The notes beneath the pieces are model-generated. The model saw nothing but the letters and a program-made list of their open reading frames with translations. It did not search any database and was not told the origin of the DNA. The position numbers and the translations under genes are program-made. DNA of 41,527 nt from Verrucomicrobiaceae bacterium (GTDB lineage: Bacteria > Verrucomicrobiota > Verrucomicrobiia > Verrucomicrobiales > Verrucomicrobiaceae), in the NCBI GenBank assembly GCA_947466075.1, contig CANIBP010000057.1, positions 1 to 41,527 on the forward strand, in the 5' to 3' direction. This document shows positions 8,574-16,404 of this stretch, piece by piece. Position 1 is the stretch's first letter, and each line of letters opens with the position of its first letter.

Positions 8574-9116
8574 ATGCCAGTTGCCTCCATGCCACCAACT
8601 TCCCCTACTAGCCGAGCTTGGCTGCGTCAAAAAAAGCGCTTCATCCTCGCCGCCGGTCATACGGCGCACGGTTTTGGTCTGGGGCGACAGGTGGGGAGAT
8701 GTTACGCGCTTCTTATTCTTGCCGCCAGCCCGCTCTGTCTGGATGAAATTGCGCTTGGACTTAGCATCAGTAAGGCCAGCGCCAGTATTACGCTGCGGAG
8801 GCTCGCCGCTTGGAAACTGGTGCAACGCGTGCCGGTTGAAGAGGGAAGAAGAGACTACTATCGTATCGAAGGAAATTTTGCCCGTGTCATTCGTGAAGGA
8901 TTGCTTCCCATGGCTCTGAGCAAACTGGCCAGTGCTGGGGTGATGCTCGACGATATGGTGCGCTCCGCGCCATCTCCGGTAGGTAACGCAAATAGTGCCC
9001 GCCCTGAATCGCCTCCTGATTCAGTCGAAGTCCGGCAGTTGTTGTTGGAGGCGAAATCGCTACAGGAAAAATTAATATTCATTTTAAACAGCGGCCTGGC
9101 CTACCGTTTTTTATAG
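8574..9116 (+). CDS. GbsR/MarR-family transcriptional regulator
   Basis: A 180-residue protein with a winged helix-turn-helix domain over about residues 25-105. The stretch GRCYALLILAASPLCLDEIALGLSISKASASITLRRLAAWKLVQRV is the typical GbsR pattern: a first helix, then the helix-turn-helix with a recognition helix rich in Ser and Ala, then a wing containing EGRRDYYRI. The C-terminal 70 residues are helical and probably support dimerisation. It diverges from wza-wzc and lies just upstream of the exporter gene wzm, so it is the likely local regulator of the polysaccharide locus. No Shine-Dalgarno sequence precedes either candidate start (8574 or 8589). The ligand is unknown. Confidence 0.82.
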   Translation: MPVASMPPTSPTSRAWLRQKKRFILAAGHTAHGFGLGRQVGRCYALLILAASPLCLDEIALGLSISKASASITLRRLAAWKLVQRVPVEEGRRDYYRIEGNFARVIREGLLPMALSKLASAGVMLDDMVRSAPSPVGNANSARPESPPDSVEVRQLLLEAKSLQEKLIFILNSGLAYRFL

Positions 9117-9238
9117 TTCGAATTTCTTGGGATCTTGATGACCCAGCTTTCAGTTTTCATGCTACTGCAAGGCCACAGAGAGCTGTGACCAATGGCGGCA
9201 GCTTGTTCAAAAACGCCTAACAAGGCCAATACGTTTGT

Positions 9239-10114
9239 ATGCAGTCCAATTCAACGCCGTCCAAATCTCGTCAAGACTGGGATCTAGTGATCGGGTCCAA
9301 AAGAGGTTGGTTTGAACTGCACCTCGTTGATCTATGGCGCTACCGCGACTTGCTGTGGATGTTTGTGCGACGGGATTTCGTCGCTGTTTACAAGCAGACC
9401 ATCTTGGGCCCCATCTGGTTCTTTATCCAGCCCCTGCTTACCACCCTGACTTTTACGATCATCTTCAACGGAGTGGCCAAGCTTTCCACTGAAGGTACTC
9501 CACCCTTTTTGTTCTACCTCGCCGGCACCACGCCGTGGAACTACTTTGCGACCTGCCTTACCAAGACCTCCACCACCTTTAAAGACAACGCCAATCTGTT
9601 TGGCAAGGTGTATTTCCCGCGTTTGATCACCCCTCTCTCGATTGTTGTATCGACACTTATCCAGTTTGCGATTCAGTTCGTAGCGCTCGTGATTGCCCTC
9701 GGCTGGTTTTTGCTGCAAGGAGTCGATATCCATCCAAATCTGCTCGGCATTATTTTCGGAACACCACTGCTAATTCTGATGCTCGGAGGGCTGGGTCTAG
9801 GGCTGGGTGTCATCATCTCATCGCTGACCACCAAATACCGGGATCTGGCCTTCCTCGTCACCTTTGGCGTTCAGTTGGGCATGTATGCCACACCGGTGGT
9901 CTATCCCTTGTCGGTAGCGCCGGAGAAATACCGCTTCTGGCTGGAATTGAACCCCATGGCGGGAATTATCGAGGCCTTCCGTTCGCTCTACCTTGGGGCG
10001 GGCACTTTTTCTTGGGGGTTGCTAGCCTATGCAACCGGTTTTATGGTCTTAACTCTATTCCTTGGGATCGTGATCTTTAACCGGGTGGAAAAGACCTTTA
10101 TGGACACTGTTTGA
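9239..10114 (+). CDS. wzm: Wzm-like ABC-2 polysaccharide exporter permease
   Basis: A 291-residue inner-membrane protein of the ABC2_membrane family, with an N-terminal interfacial segment (DLWRYRDLLWMFVRRDFVAVYKQTILGPIW) typical of O-antigen and teichoic-acid exporters, then six hydrophobic helices. The segment FLFYLAGTTPWNYFATCLTK is the conserved loop and helix 2 of this group. It would pair with the Wzt-like ATPase encoded 1.9 kb downstream to move a lipid-linked polymer across the inner membrane. Unusually, two metabolic genes separate it from its ATPase. The 122 bases upstream are free of genes and may hold the promoter of the rightward operon. Confidence 0.93.
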   Translation: MQSNSTPSKSRQDWDLVIGSKRGWFELHLVDLWRYRDLLWMFVRRDFVAVYKQTILGPIWFFIQPLLTTLTFTIIFNGVAKLSTEGTPPFLFYLAGTTPWNYFATCLTKTSTTFKDNANLFGKVYFPRLITPLSIVVSTLIQFAIQFVALVIALGWFLLQGVDIHPNLLGIIFGTPLLILMLGGLGLGLGVIISSLTTKYRDLAFLVTFGVQLGMYATPVVYPLSVAPEKYRFWLELNPMAGIIEAFRSLYLGAGTFSWGLLAYATGFMVLTLFLGIVIFNRVEKTFMDTV

Positions 10115-10187
10115 TGACATTCTTGGCGCACAAGGCGCCTGCAAACATTGTTTTGTTCTCGGTCATCCTAGTGACTCAATTTTATCA

Positions 10188-11399
10188 ATGCCCACGCAAA
10201 AAATTGGAATTATTGGAGCAGGTCTCGTCGGCTTGGCCACTGCGATCAAGCTAAAGGACATACATCCAGAATTGGAAATCACCGTATGGGAAAAAGAACG
10301 GGACGCGGGCCAGCATCAATCCACCCATAATAGCGGCGTTCTTCATGCCGGACTCTATTATAAGCCGGGTTCTTTAAAGGCGCGGCTCGCGGTCGAAGGC
10401 ATTCGTGCAATGACCGCTTTTTGCGTTGAGCACCGCATTCCTCACGATATTTGCGGAAAAGTGGTGGTCGCCTCGGACACCCGTGAGGTCACTAGGCTTG
10501 ACAGCTTGTTTGAACGGGGGGTGGCAAACGGCTTGAATGGGATTCGTAAACTTAGCCGGGGGGAACTCAAGGAAATTGAGCCTATGGCAGAGGGACTGGC
10601 GGCCATTCATGTGCCGGAAGAAGGAATCGTTGATTATCGCGCCGTGGTCGCGGCCATGAAAGGTGTGCTTGAGAGCCAGGGGACCGTCTTGCGCCTGTCA
10701 AAAGGTGTGCAGTCCATGCATTTTGCTTCCGCTAAATGGCATGTTGCTTCGTCCTCGGATTCCTACGAGTGTGATTTTATCATCAACTGCGCGGGTCTTC
10801 AAAGTGACCGCGTGGCAAGGATGGCCGGGGAAATGCCTACCACGAGAATTGTCCCGTTTCGTGGAGAATACTACAGCCTGAAAGCTGAGCTTGGAGTTAA
10901 GCTGCGCAAGCTTATTTACCCCGTTCCAGATCCAGTTTTTCCTTTTCTAGGGGTGCATTTCACGCGCTTGATCCATGGAGGAGTGGAGGCTGGGCCAAAT
11001 GCAGTGCTCGCCCTTGACCGTGAGGGATACAAGAAGTGGAATGTAAATTTGAGGGACATGTTTGAAGCTCTGGGGTTCAGCGGACTTTGGAAATTTGTGG
11101 CCACTCACCCGCGGATGTGCCTTCACGAATTTTCCTGTTCCCTCAGTAAAAAGCGTTTCTGCAAAGCGCTTCAGAAACTCGTGCCTTCGATCCAGGAAAG
11201 CGATTTGCTTCCGGGTGGTGCCGGTGTCAGGGCGCAGGCCATGAACGCTGAAGGCCAACTGGTTCAGGATTTCGATTTTATCGAGCGGGCTAATGCCCTC
11301 CATGTGTTGAATGCTCCCAGTCCTGCTGCCACTGCGAGCCTTGCGATCGGTGGCCATATCGCGGCAAAGGTTTCTCGCCTCATCACCTCGAATTCATGA
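10188..11399 (+). CDS. lhgO: LhgO-like FAD-dependent 2-hydroxyacid oxidoreductase
   Basis: A 403-residue flavoprotein of the DAO family. The FAD-binding Rossmann motif is IIGAGLVGLATAIKL (about residues 8-22). The stretch HNSGVLHAGLYYKPGSLKARL (about 47-67) is the hallmark of L-2-hydroxyglutarate oxidase LhgO. The second dinucleotide element, DFIINCAGLQSDRVA, and the C-terminal LLPGGAGVRAQAM segment are also present. LhgO normally oxidises L-2-hydroxyglutarate to 2-oxoglutarate and passes electrons to the respiratory chain. Between wzm and the SIS isomerase gene it may instead act on a hydroxyacid linked to polysaccharide synthesis, which is inference. The family match is strong but the substrate here is open. 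Confidence 0.8.
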   Translation: MPTQKIGIIGAGLVGLATAIKLKDIHPELEITVWEKERDAGQHQSTHNSGVLHAGLYYKPGSLKARLAVEGIRAMTAFCVEHRIPHDICGKVVVASDTREVTRLDSLFERGVANGLNGIRKLSRGELKEIEPMAEGLAAIHVPEEGIVDYRAVVAAMKGVLESQGTVLRLSKGVQSMHFASAKWHVASSSDSYECDFIINCAGLQSDRVARMAGEMPTTRIVPFRGEYYSLKAELGVKLRKLIYPVPDPVFPFLGVHFTRLIHGGVEAGPNAVLALDREGYKKWNVNLRDMFEALGFSGLWKFVATHPRMCLHEFSCSLSKKRFCKALQKLVPSIQESDLLPGGAGVRAQAMNAEGQLVQDFDFIERANALHVLNAPSPAATASLAIGGHIAAKVSRLITSNS

Positions 11400-11430
11400 A
11401 GTTCCTTCTCAATCTACCCACATCCAAATC

Positions 11431-12009
11431 ATGAATCACCCCACTCTCTTTGCCGATTATGCCGCAAGATTGACGCATGCGATAAGCATGGCTGACTGGT
11501 CGGGTGTTTCAAAGCTGGCTGACCTTCTGGAGCTGGCGCGCAGGGAGCGCAGGCAGGTCTTTCTTTGTGGCAATGGTGGAAGTGCGGCGAATGCCATTCA
11601 CTGGGCCAATGATCTCACCGCCGCTCTTTTCAAGGGTACCCGTGATGCTTTGCGGACTCATGCCCTGCCGGCCAACGTGGCAGTTATGTCCTGTCTGGCA
11701 AATGACTTGTCCTACGAAGTTGCATTCTCACAGCAATTAAGAGTTCTCGGTGAACCTGGAGATCTGCTCATCGTGCTCTCAGGGAGCGGCAATTCGCCCA
11801 ACATTCTCGCTGCTTTGAGAGAAGCACGGAACCAGGGGATTCAGTCTGTCGCGGTGCTGGGTTTTGATGGCGGTGCCGCGATGGCATTGGCGGATCACCC
11901 AGTGCATTTTCCTGTTCATGACATGCAGATCGTGGAGGATCTCCAGGTCGTCGTCGGGCACATGCTGATGCGCCAATTGGCAGCCATGCACACACCTCCA
12001 ACTATTTGA
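11431..12009 (+). CDS. SIS-domain phosphosugar isomerase, GmhA-like
   Basis: A 192-residue protein matching the sedoheptulose 7-phosphate isomerase (GmhA) group. Features are an N-terminal helical hairpin, the sugar-phosphate loop CGNGGSAANAIHWANDL (about 46-62), the second SIS loop LSGSGNSPNILAALREA and the C-terminal VEDLQVVVGHMLM helix. GmhA converts sedoheptulose 7-phosphate to D-glycero-D-manno-heptose 7-phosphate, the first step to nucleotide-activated heptose. The frame stays open upstream to 11311, inside the LhgO gene, but the ATG at 11431 gives a normal family N terminus and is preferred. With the downstream kinase/nucleotidyltransferase genes it supports a heptose-like branch in this locus. 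Confidence 0.85.
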   Translation: MNHPTLFADYAARLTHAISMADWSGVSKLADLLELARRERRQVFLCGNGGSAANAIHWANDLTAALFKGTRDALRTHALPANVAVMSCLANDLSYEVAFSQQLRVLGEPGDLLIVLSGSGNSPNILAALREARNQGIQSVAVLGFDGGAAMALADHPVHFPVHDMQIVEDLQVVVGHMLMRQLAAMHTPPTI

Positions 12010-12025
12010 CACTACTGCTGTTCTG

Positions 12026-13342
12026 ATGTCCGATATTGTCATTCAAGTTTCAGAGTTATCCAAGCAATACCGTCTTGGAGAAATAAGCACTGGAGTTCTT
12101 GTGCGTGATTTGAATCGTTGGTGGCAGAAATTAAGAGGCCGACCAGATCCATATGAACGAATTCGCGACAACTATGTGACATCGGCCAAATCATCCCCAA
12201 CGGCAACGGATGTGGTGCTGGCCTTGGAGAACGTCTCCTTCGAAGTTCGTCAAGGTGAAGTGCTTGGGATCATTGGTCGGAACGGAGCGGGGAAAAGCAC
12301 CTTGCTAAAAATTCTTTCGCGCGTGACGTCACCCACCACTGGAAATATTAAGGTGAGGGGGAGGTTGGCGAGCTTGCTGGAAGTTGGAACGGGATTTCAT
12401 CCCGAACTTACAGGTCGTGAAAATATCTTTCTGAACGGTGCGATTCTGGGAATGAGCAAAGCTGATATTTTAAAGCACTTTGATGAAATCGTCGACTTCT
12501 CTGGCTGCGGCCAGTTCATCGACACTCCGGTGAAGCGCTATTCCAGCGGTATGTATGTGCGCCTGGCCTTTTCCGTCGCTGCCCATCTCAAAACGGACAT
12601 ACTGATCGTTGATGAAGTGCTGGCTGTTGGCGACATGGAGTTCCAGAAAAAATGCCTCGGCAGAATGGGGGAAGTCGCAAAGCAGGGCCGTTCGGTGCTC
12701 GTGGTTTCCCACAACATGGCCAGTATCAGCAGTCTTTGTAGTCGCGCAATACTGATTCAAAAGGGCGGCATTATTGCCGATGGCAAGGTGGAAGAAGTGG
12801 TCCCGCTTTACCTGCAATCTGGGGCAGAGCAAAGCGGCTTGTTCAAACCTCCCCCTGAAGAAATCCCTGGAAATGAACTGGTCCAACTGCTGTCGGTCGA
12901 GATCACCCAGGACGGGGCGAACTGCCCCTGTGCGGATGTGGACATCGCCAAAGATGTTATCATTCGAATTTCATATCGCTGCCTTCGAGAGGGCCTGCAG
13001 TTATACACTGCCATCTGGCTTAAAGATTCGATGGGCACCGTAGTTTTATGCTCGGGTAATGCACCAGATTTCAATTCACTAGAAGACCCGTGGTGGGGTA
13101 AAGCACATCCGGTGGGTGTTTATTGCACCGAGGGAAGGATAGCTGGCAACTTTCTCAATTATGGACGCTACCTTGTCACCCCAATCGTGGGCATCACTCC
13201 CTCCAAAACACAGATCTTGCTTGAGGACAAAATCTCATTTGACGTCCATGACACCGGCTCGATGAGGAAAACCTATTTCGGCCACCGAATAGGAGTCGTT
13301 CATCCGCCTTTACCCTGGCAAACGGAGAGAGCACCCGAATAA
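12026..13342 (+). CDS. wzt: Wzt-like ABC exporter ATPase with C-terminal carbohydrate-binding-type domain
   Basis: A 438-residue protein. The ATPase domain (about 1-270) has Walker A GRNGAGKS (84-91), the signature VKRYSSGMYVRLAFS and Walker B ILIVDEVLAVGD. The last 150 residues form a separate beta-rich Wzt_C-type domain (from NELVQLLSVEITQDG), with LYTAIWLKDSMGTVVL typical of the fold. In E. coli O9a and related systems this domain binds the modified non-reducing end of the O-polysaccharide and licenses export. Its presence therefore suggests that chain ends are capped by methylation or phosphorylation, and the locus holds many candidate enzymes. It starts 16 bases after the isomerase stop. 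Confidence 0.93.
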   Translation: MSDIVIQVSELSKQYRLGEISTGVLVRDLNRWWQKLRGRPDPYERIRDNYVTSAKSSPTATDVVLALENVSFEVRQGEVLGIIGRNGAGKSTLLKILSRVTSPTTGNIKVRGRLASLLEVGTGFHPELTGRENIFLNGAILGMSKADILKHFDEIVDFSGCGQFIDTPVKRYSSGMYVRLAFSVAAHLKTDILIVDEVLAVGDMEFQKKCLGRMGEVAKQGRSVLVVSHNMASISSLCSRAILIQKGGIIADGKVEEVVPLYLQSGAEQSGLFKPPPEEIPGNELVQLLSVEITQDGANCPCADVDIAKDVIIRISYRCLREGLQLYTAIWLKDSMGTVVLCSGNAPDFNSLEDPWWGKAHPVGVYCTEGRIAGNFLNYGRYLVTPIVGITPSKTQILLEDKISFDVHDTGSMRKTYFGHRIGVVHPPLPWQTERAPE

Positions 13343-13365
13343 GGCACAACTTTGCATTCTCAATC

Positions 13366-14367
13366 ATGATTCAAAAAGTCCTCGTCATCGGCAGCAACTC
13401 CTTTTCAGGTTCCAGCTTTGTCCGCTACCTTCTCGCCCAGCCTGATGTGCATGTCGCTGGAGTAAGCCGCTCCGGGGAGCCTGACATCGCGTTCGCCGCC
13501 CATCGCTGGGACAATGAAGAGCGCCAGTCGCATTTCACCTTCCACTCGCTCGACCTGCGCCGAGACCTCGAAGGCATTATTCAAGTGGCGCGTGACATGG
13601 AAGCCACCCATGTCGTCAATTTTGCCGCCCAAGGAATGGTCGCGGAGAGTTGGCTGAAGCCCGAGGACTGGTATCAGACCAACACCGTCTCCACCATCAT
13701 GCTCCATGACCGCCTGCGGAAGCTCGACAGTCTGCAGAAATACGTTCACATCTCCACGCCCGAAGTTTATGGCAGCACGGATGGGCTCATCAAGGAGAGC
13801 CGCAATTACAATCCCAGCACGCCATATGCCACCTCGCGTGCCGCGTGCGATATGAGCCTGAAGAACTTCCTCGAAAACTATGGTTACCCAGTCGTATGGA
13901 CACGTGCCGCGAACGTTTATGGTCCCGGGCAGCAACTCTATCGCGTCATCCCGCGCATGGTCATGGCGATTTTGACCGGCAAGAAGCTCCAACTTCATGG
14001 AGGCGGGCATTCGATCCGTTCATTCATTCACATTGATGACGTGGCCTCTGCTACCTGGGAGATCGCGCAAAAGGCCACCCCAGGAAATATTTACCACATC
14101 AGCACAGATCGCTTCATCAGCATCCGCGATCTTGTGAAACTCGTCTGCGAGCGCATGGGCGAACCTTTCGATAAGCATGTCGAGGAAGCGCCCGAGCGCG
14201 ATGGCAAAGACGCAGCCTACCTGCTCGATGCGGCCAAGGTGCGGGCTGAGTTCGGCTGGAAGGACTGCATTTCGCTCGAAGAAGGCGTGGATCAGACCGT
14301 CGCCTGGGCCAAAGAGCACTTCGAGAGCTTGAAGCACCTCCCTCTGCATTACATCCACAAGGCCTAA
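13366..14367 (+). CDS. Extended SDR nucleotide-sugar epimerase/dehydratase with atypical motifs
   Basis: A 333-residue extended short-chain dehydrogenase/reductase resembling dTDP-glucose or GDP-mannose 4,6-dehydratases. The nucleotide-binding motif reads GSNSFSG (9-15), with Ser at the usual middle Gly. HISTPEVYG (128-136) supplies the active-site Ser/Thr region. The catalytic YxxxK becomes YATSR (Tyr154, Arg158), so Arg replaces the catalytic Lys. The substrate-binding region AANVYGPGQQLYRVIPRM and SFIHIDDVA are well kept. The SNSFSG and SRAA substitutions are ones I recall from a subfamily in other polysaccharide loci, so they may define a subfamily rather than a defect. It opens the cassette shared with the next SDR, the dehydrogenase and transketolase. 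Confidence 0.85.
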   Translation: MIQKVLVIGSNSFSGSSFVRYLLAQPDVHVAGVSRSGEPDIAFAAHRWDNEERQSHFTFHSLDLRRDLEGIIQVARDMEATHVVNFAAQGMVAESWLKPEDWYQTNTVSTIMLHDRLRKLDSLQKYVHISTPEVYGSTDGLIKESRNYNPSTPYATSRAACDMSLKNFLENYGYPVVWTRAANVYGPGQQLYRVIPRMVMAILTGKKLQLHGGGHSIRSFIHIDDVASATWEIAQKATPGNIYHISTDRFISIRDLVKLVCERMGEPFDKHVEEAPERDGKDAAYLLDAAKVRAEFGWKDCISLEEGVDQTVAWAKEHFESLKHLPLHYIHKA

Positions 14368-14395
14368 TTTTTCCACCTACACCGACCTCTCACTC

Positions 14396-15352
14396 ATGAA
14401 AAACATCCTCGTCACCGGCGGCTGCGGCTACACGGGCACTCTTTTGACACGTCAGCTTCTTGCCGCTGGCCACAAAGTCACCGTTTTTGACACGCAATGG
14501 TTTGGCAATCACCTCGAAGCTCATTCCGCTCTAACCGTCGTGAAAGGCAACGTGCGTAATCTGGAGAGCATCCCGCTGGATGGCATCGAGACGGTCTTCC
14601 ACCTCGCCAACATCGCGAATGATCCTGCCGTGGATCTCGAACCCACGCTCTCCTGGGAAGTGAACGTCCTTGCCGCCATGCAAATGGCCGATCAATGCGT
14701 GCGGAAAGGTGTGAAGCAGTTCGTCTTTGCCTCCTCTGGCAGTGTTTACGGCCTCAAGGATGAAGATCGCGTCACTGAGGACCTCGAACTCGTGCCCATC
14801 TCTGTTTACAACAAGACCAAGATGGTAGCCGAACGTGTGCTGCTGAGCTACGCGGACAAAATGCAGGTCCTCTGCGTGCGCCCAGCCACGGTCTGCGGTT
14901 ACTCCCCCCGTATGCGCCTCGATGTCGCCGTGAACATGCTCACTTTTCAGGCGCTTAAGAACAAACGTATCACCGTCTTCGGTGGCGATCAGACTCGTCC
15001 GAACATCCACATCGAAGATCTGGTGGATGTGTACATGCATCTTCTTGCCAATCCCCAGATCGCCTCCGGCTGCTACAACGCGGGCTTTGAAAACATCACT
15101 ATCCTGGAGATTGCCAATCGCGTGACGGAAATCATTCCTGCCGAGGTGGTTGTCAGTGAATCCAACGATCCGCGCTCTTACCGCCTCGATTCCAGCAAAC
15201 TGCTCGCGACGGGTTTTAAGCCGAAACGTTCCGTCGGCCAAGCCATTCGCGAGATGATCGAGCTTTACCAGAAGGGCATCCTCACGGACAACGAGAAGTC
15301 TCACACCGTGAAATGGATGCAGCAGCTCATCAAGACGGGTGACCTTGTCTAA
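14396..15352 (+). CDS. NAD-dependent nucleotide-sugar epimerase/dehydratase
   Basis: A 318-residue extended SDR with all usual motifs: GxxGxxG at residues 8-14 (GGCGYTG), FASSGSVYG (111-119) and catalytic YNKTK (Tyr138, Lys142). The later VRPATVCGYSPRMRLDVAVN and HIEDLVDVYMHLL segments are typical of UDP/GDP-sugar 4-epimerases and dehydratases. It follows the first SDR by 28 bases and precedes the dehydrogenase by 18, so it is part of the same transcript. The substrate is not predictable from sequence alone. It may act on the keto-sugar made by, or handed on to, the neighbouring SDR and zinc-type dehydrogenase. Confidence 0.88.
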   Translation: MKNILVTGGCGYTGTLLTRQLLAAGHKVTVFDTQWFGNHLEAHSALTVVKGNVRNLESIPLDGIETVFHLANIANDPAVDLEPTLSWEVNVLAAMQMADQCVRKGVKQFVFASSGSVYGLKDEDRVTEDLELVPISVYNKTKMVAERVLLSYADKMQVLCVRPATVCGYSPRMRLDVAVNMLTFQALKNKRITVFGGDQTRPNIHIEDLVDVYMHLLANPQIASGCYNAGFENITILEIANRVTEIIPAEVVVSESNDPRSYRLDSSKLLATGFKPKRSVGQAIREMIELYQKGILTDNEKSHTVKWMQQLIKTGDLV

Positions 15353-15370
15353 AGAACCGTTTCCAGTCCG

Positions 15371-16399
15371 ATGAAAACTCTCGCCGCCATCCTGGTCGAA
15401 CAAAAAAAGCCCCTTGTTCTCGACGAGGTGGGTATCCCGCCGCTGCGCTTTGGTCAGGTGCTCGTCGAAATCGCCGCTACTCGCATCTGCGGTTCGCAAC
15501 TCGGTGAGATCGAAGGCGTCAAAGGTCCAGATTGCTGGCTGCCGCATCTCCTCGGGCATGAAGGCGGCGGCACGGTGCTCGAAGTCGGCCCCGAAGTCAC
15601 GCATGTGAAGCCCGGAGATCGTGTGGTCATGCACTGGCGTCCAGGACTCGGTCTTCAGCCAAAACCAGCAGTTTATGACTGGAACGGGAAGGCCACGAAT
15701 GCCGGCCCGATCACCACTTTCCAGCGCCTCAGCGTTGTGGCGGAAAATCGCCTCACCGTCGTGCCTGCGGACACTGATTTTGAGCTTTGCTGCCTGCTGG
15801 CAGACACGCTTACCACCGGCTTTGGCACCATCACCAATGATGCCCGCGTCCGCATCGGTGAATCCGTCGTCATCATCGGTTGTGGTGGCATCGGCCTGGG
15901 TGCGGTGCTCGGTGCCTCGCTCGCGGGAGCCTGCCCGGTCATCGCGGTGGACATCGTGGACCACAAACTCGAGAAAGCGAAGCAGTACGGAGCCACCCAT
16001 ACCATCAATTCGAAGACCACCGACTTCCGCGCTGCCGCTGAGGAAATCCTCAAGGGGAAAGCCGATGTCGTCATCGACGGCACGGGCAATCCCGGCGTGC
16101 TTCAGGAGGCTCTGGCCCTCACCGCGCCGAAAGGCCGCTGCGTGGGCATCGGCGTCATGCCTTATGACCGCACCATTTCGATCAACACGCTTCAATTTCA
16201 CTTCGGCAAGGAACTCACCGGCTCCGAAGGCGGCTCCAGTCTGCCTGCCATCGATATCCCGCGCCAGCTCCGCATGATCCAGCACGGACGTTTTGACCCA
16301 AAAGGCATGGTTTCGCACCGCCTGAAGCTCGAAGAAGTCAATGACGGCATCGCCCGCATGCGCAGCGGTGAAACGATCCACAGCATCATCCACCTCTGA
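15371..16399 (+). CDS. Zinc-type medium-chain dehydrogenase lacking the structural zinc lobe
   Basis: A 342-residue MDR-family oxidoreductase. The N-terminal GroES-like domain carries the catalytic-zinc ligand Cys40 (RICGSQ) and His63-Glu64 (LLGHEGGG). The Rossmann domain has GCGGIGLGAVLG and IAVDIVDHKLEKAKQYGA, suggesting NAD(H) preference through Asp. The loop that normally carries four Cys ligands for the structural zinc (about residues 80-115) contains no Cys. Related MDRs oxidise or reduce a sugar or polyol hydroxyl. Lying between the SDR pair and the transketolase pair, it likely acts on a sugar or nucleotide-sugar intermediate. It ends five bases before the transketolase N-subunit start. 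Confidence 0.87.
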   Translation: MKTLAAILVEQKKPLVLDEVGIPPLRFGQVLVEIAATRICGSQLGEIEGVKGPDCWLPHLLGHEGGGTVLEVGPEVTHVKPGDRVVMHWRPGLGLQPKPAVYDWNGKATNAGPITTFQRLSVVAENRLTVVPADTDFELCCLLADTLTTGFGTITNDARVRIGESVVIIGCGGIGLGAVLGASLAGACPVIAVDIVDHKLEKAKQYGATHTINSKTTDFRAAAEEILKGKADVVIDGTGNPGVLQEALALTAPKGRCVGIGVMPYDRTISINTLQFHFGKELTGSEGGSSLPAIDIPRQLRMIQHGRFDPKGMVSHRLKLEEVNDGIARMRSGETIHSIIHL

Positions 16400-16404
16400 T
16401 CCGC

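Noticed and set aside
9174..9187. Short dyad CACAG-N4-CTGTG upstream of wzm, considered as an operator
   Set aside because: Five-base arms are expected by chance in 122 bases, and they match neither repeat at the wza/regulator region.
11311..11430. Upstream extension of the SIS isomerase into the LhgO gene
   Set aside because: The extra 40 residues lie inside the LhgO coding sequence and have no similarity to the GmhA N terminus; ATG at 11431 gives the usual family length.
14531..16393. A 620-codon open frame antisense to the second SDR and the zinc-type dehydrogenase
   Set aside because: It spans two well-supported genes with intact motifs on the other strand, has low-complexity His/Asp/Gly-rich composition typical of reverse frames in G+C-rich DNA, and shows no domain.
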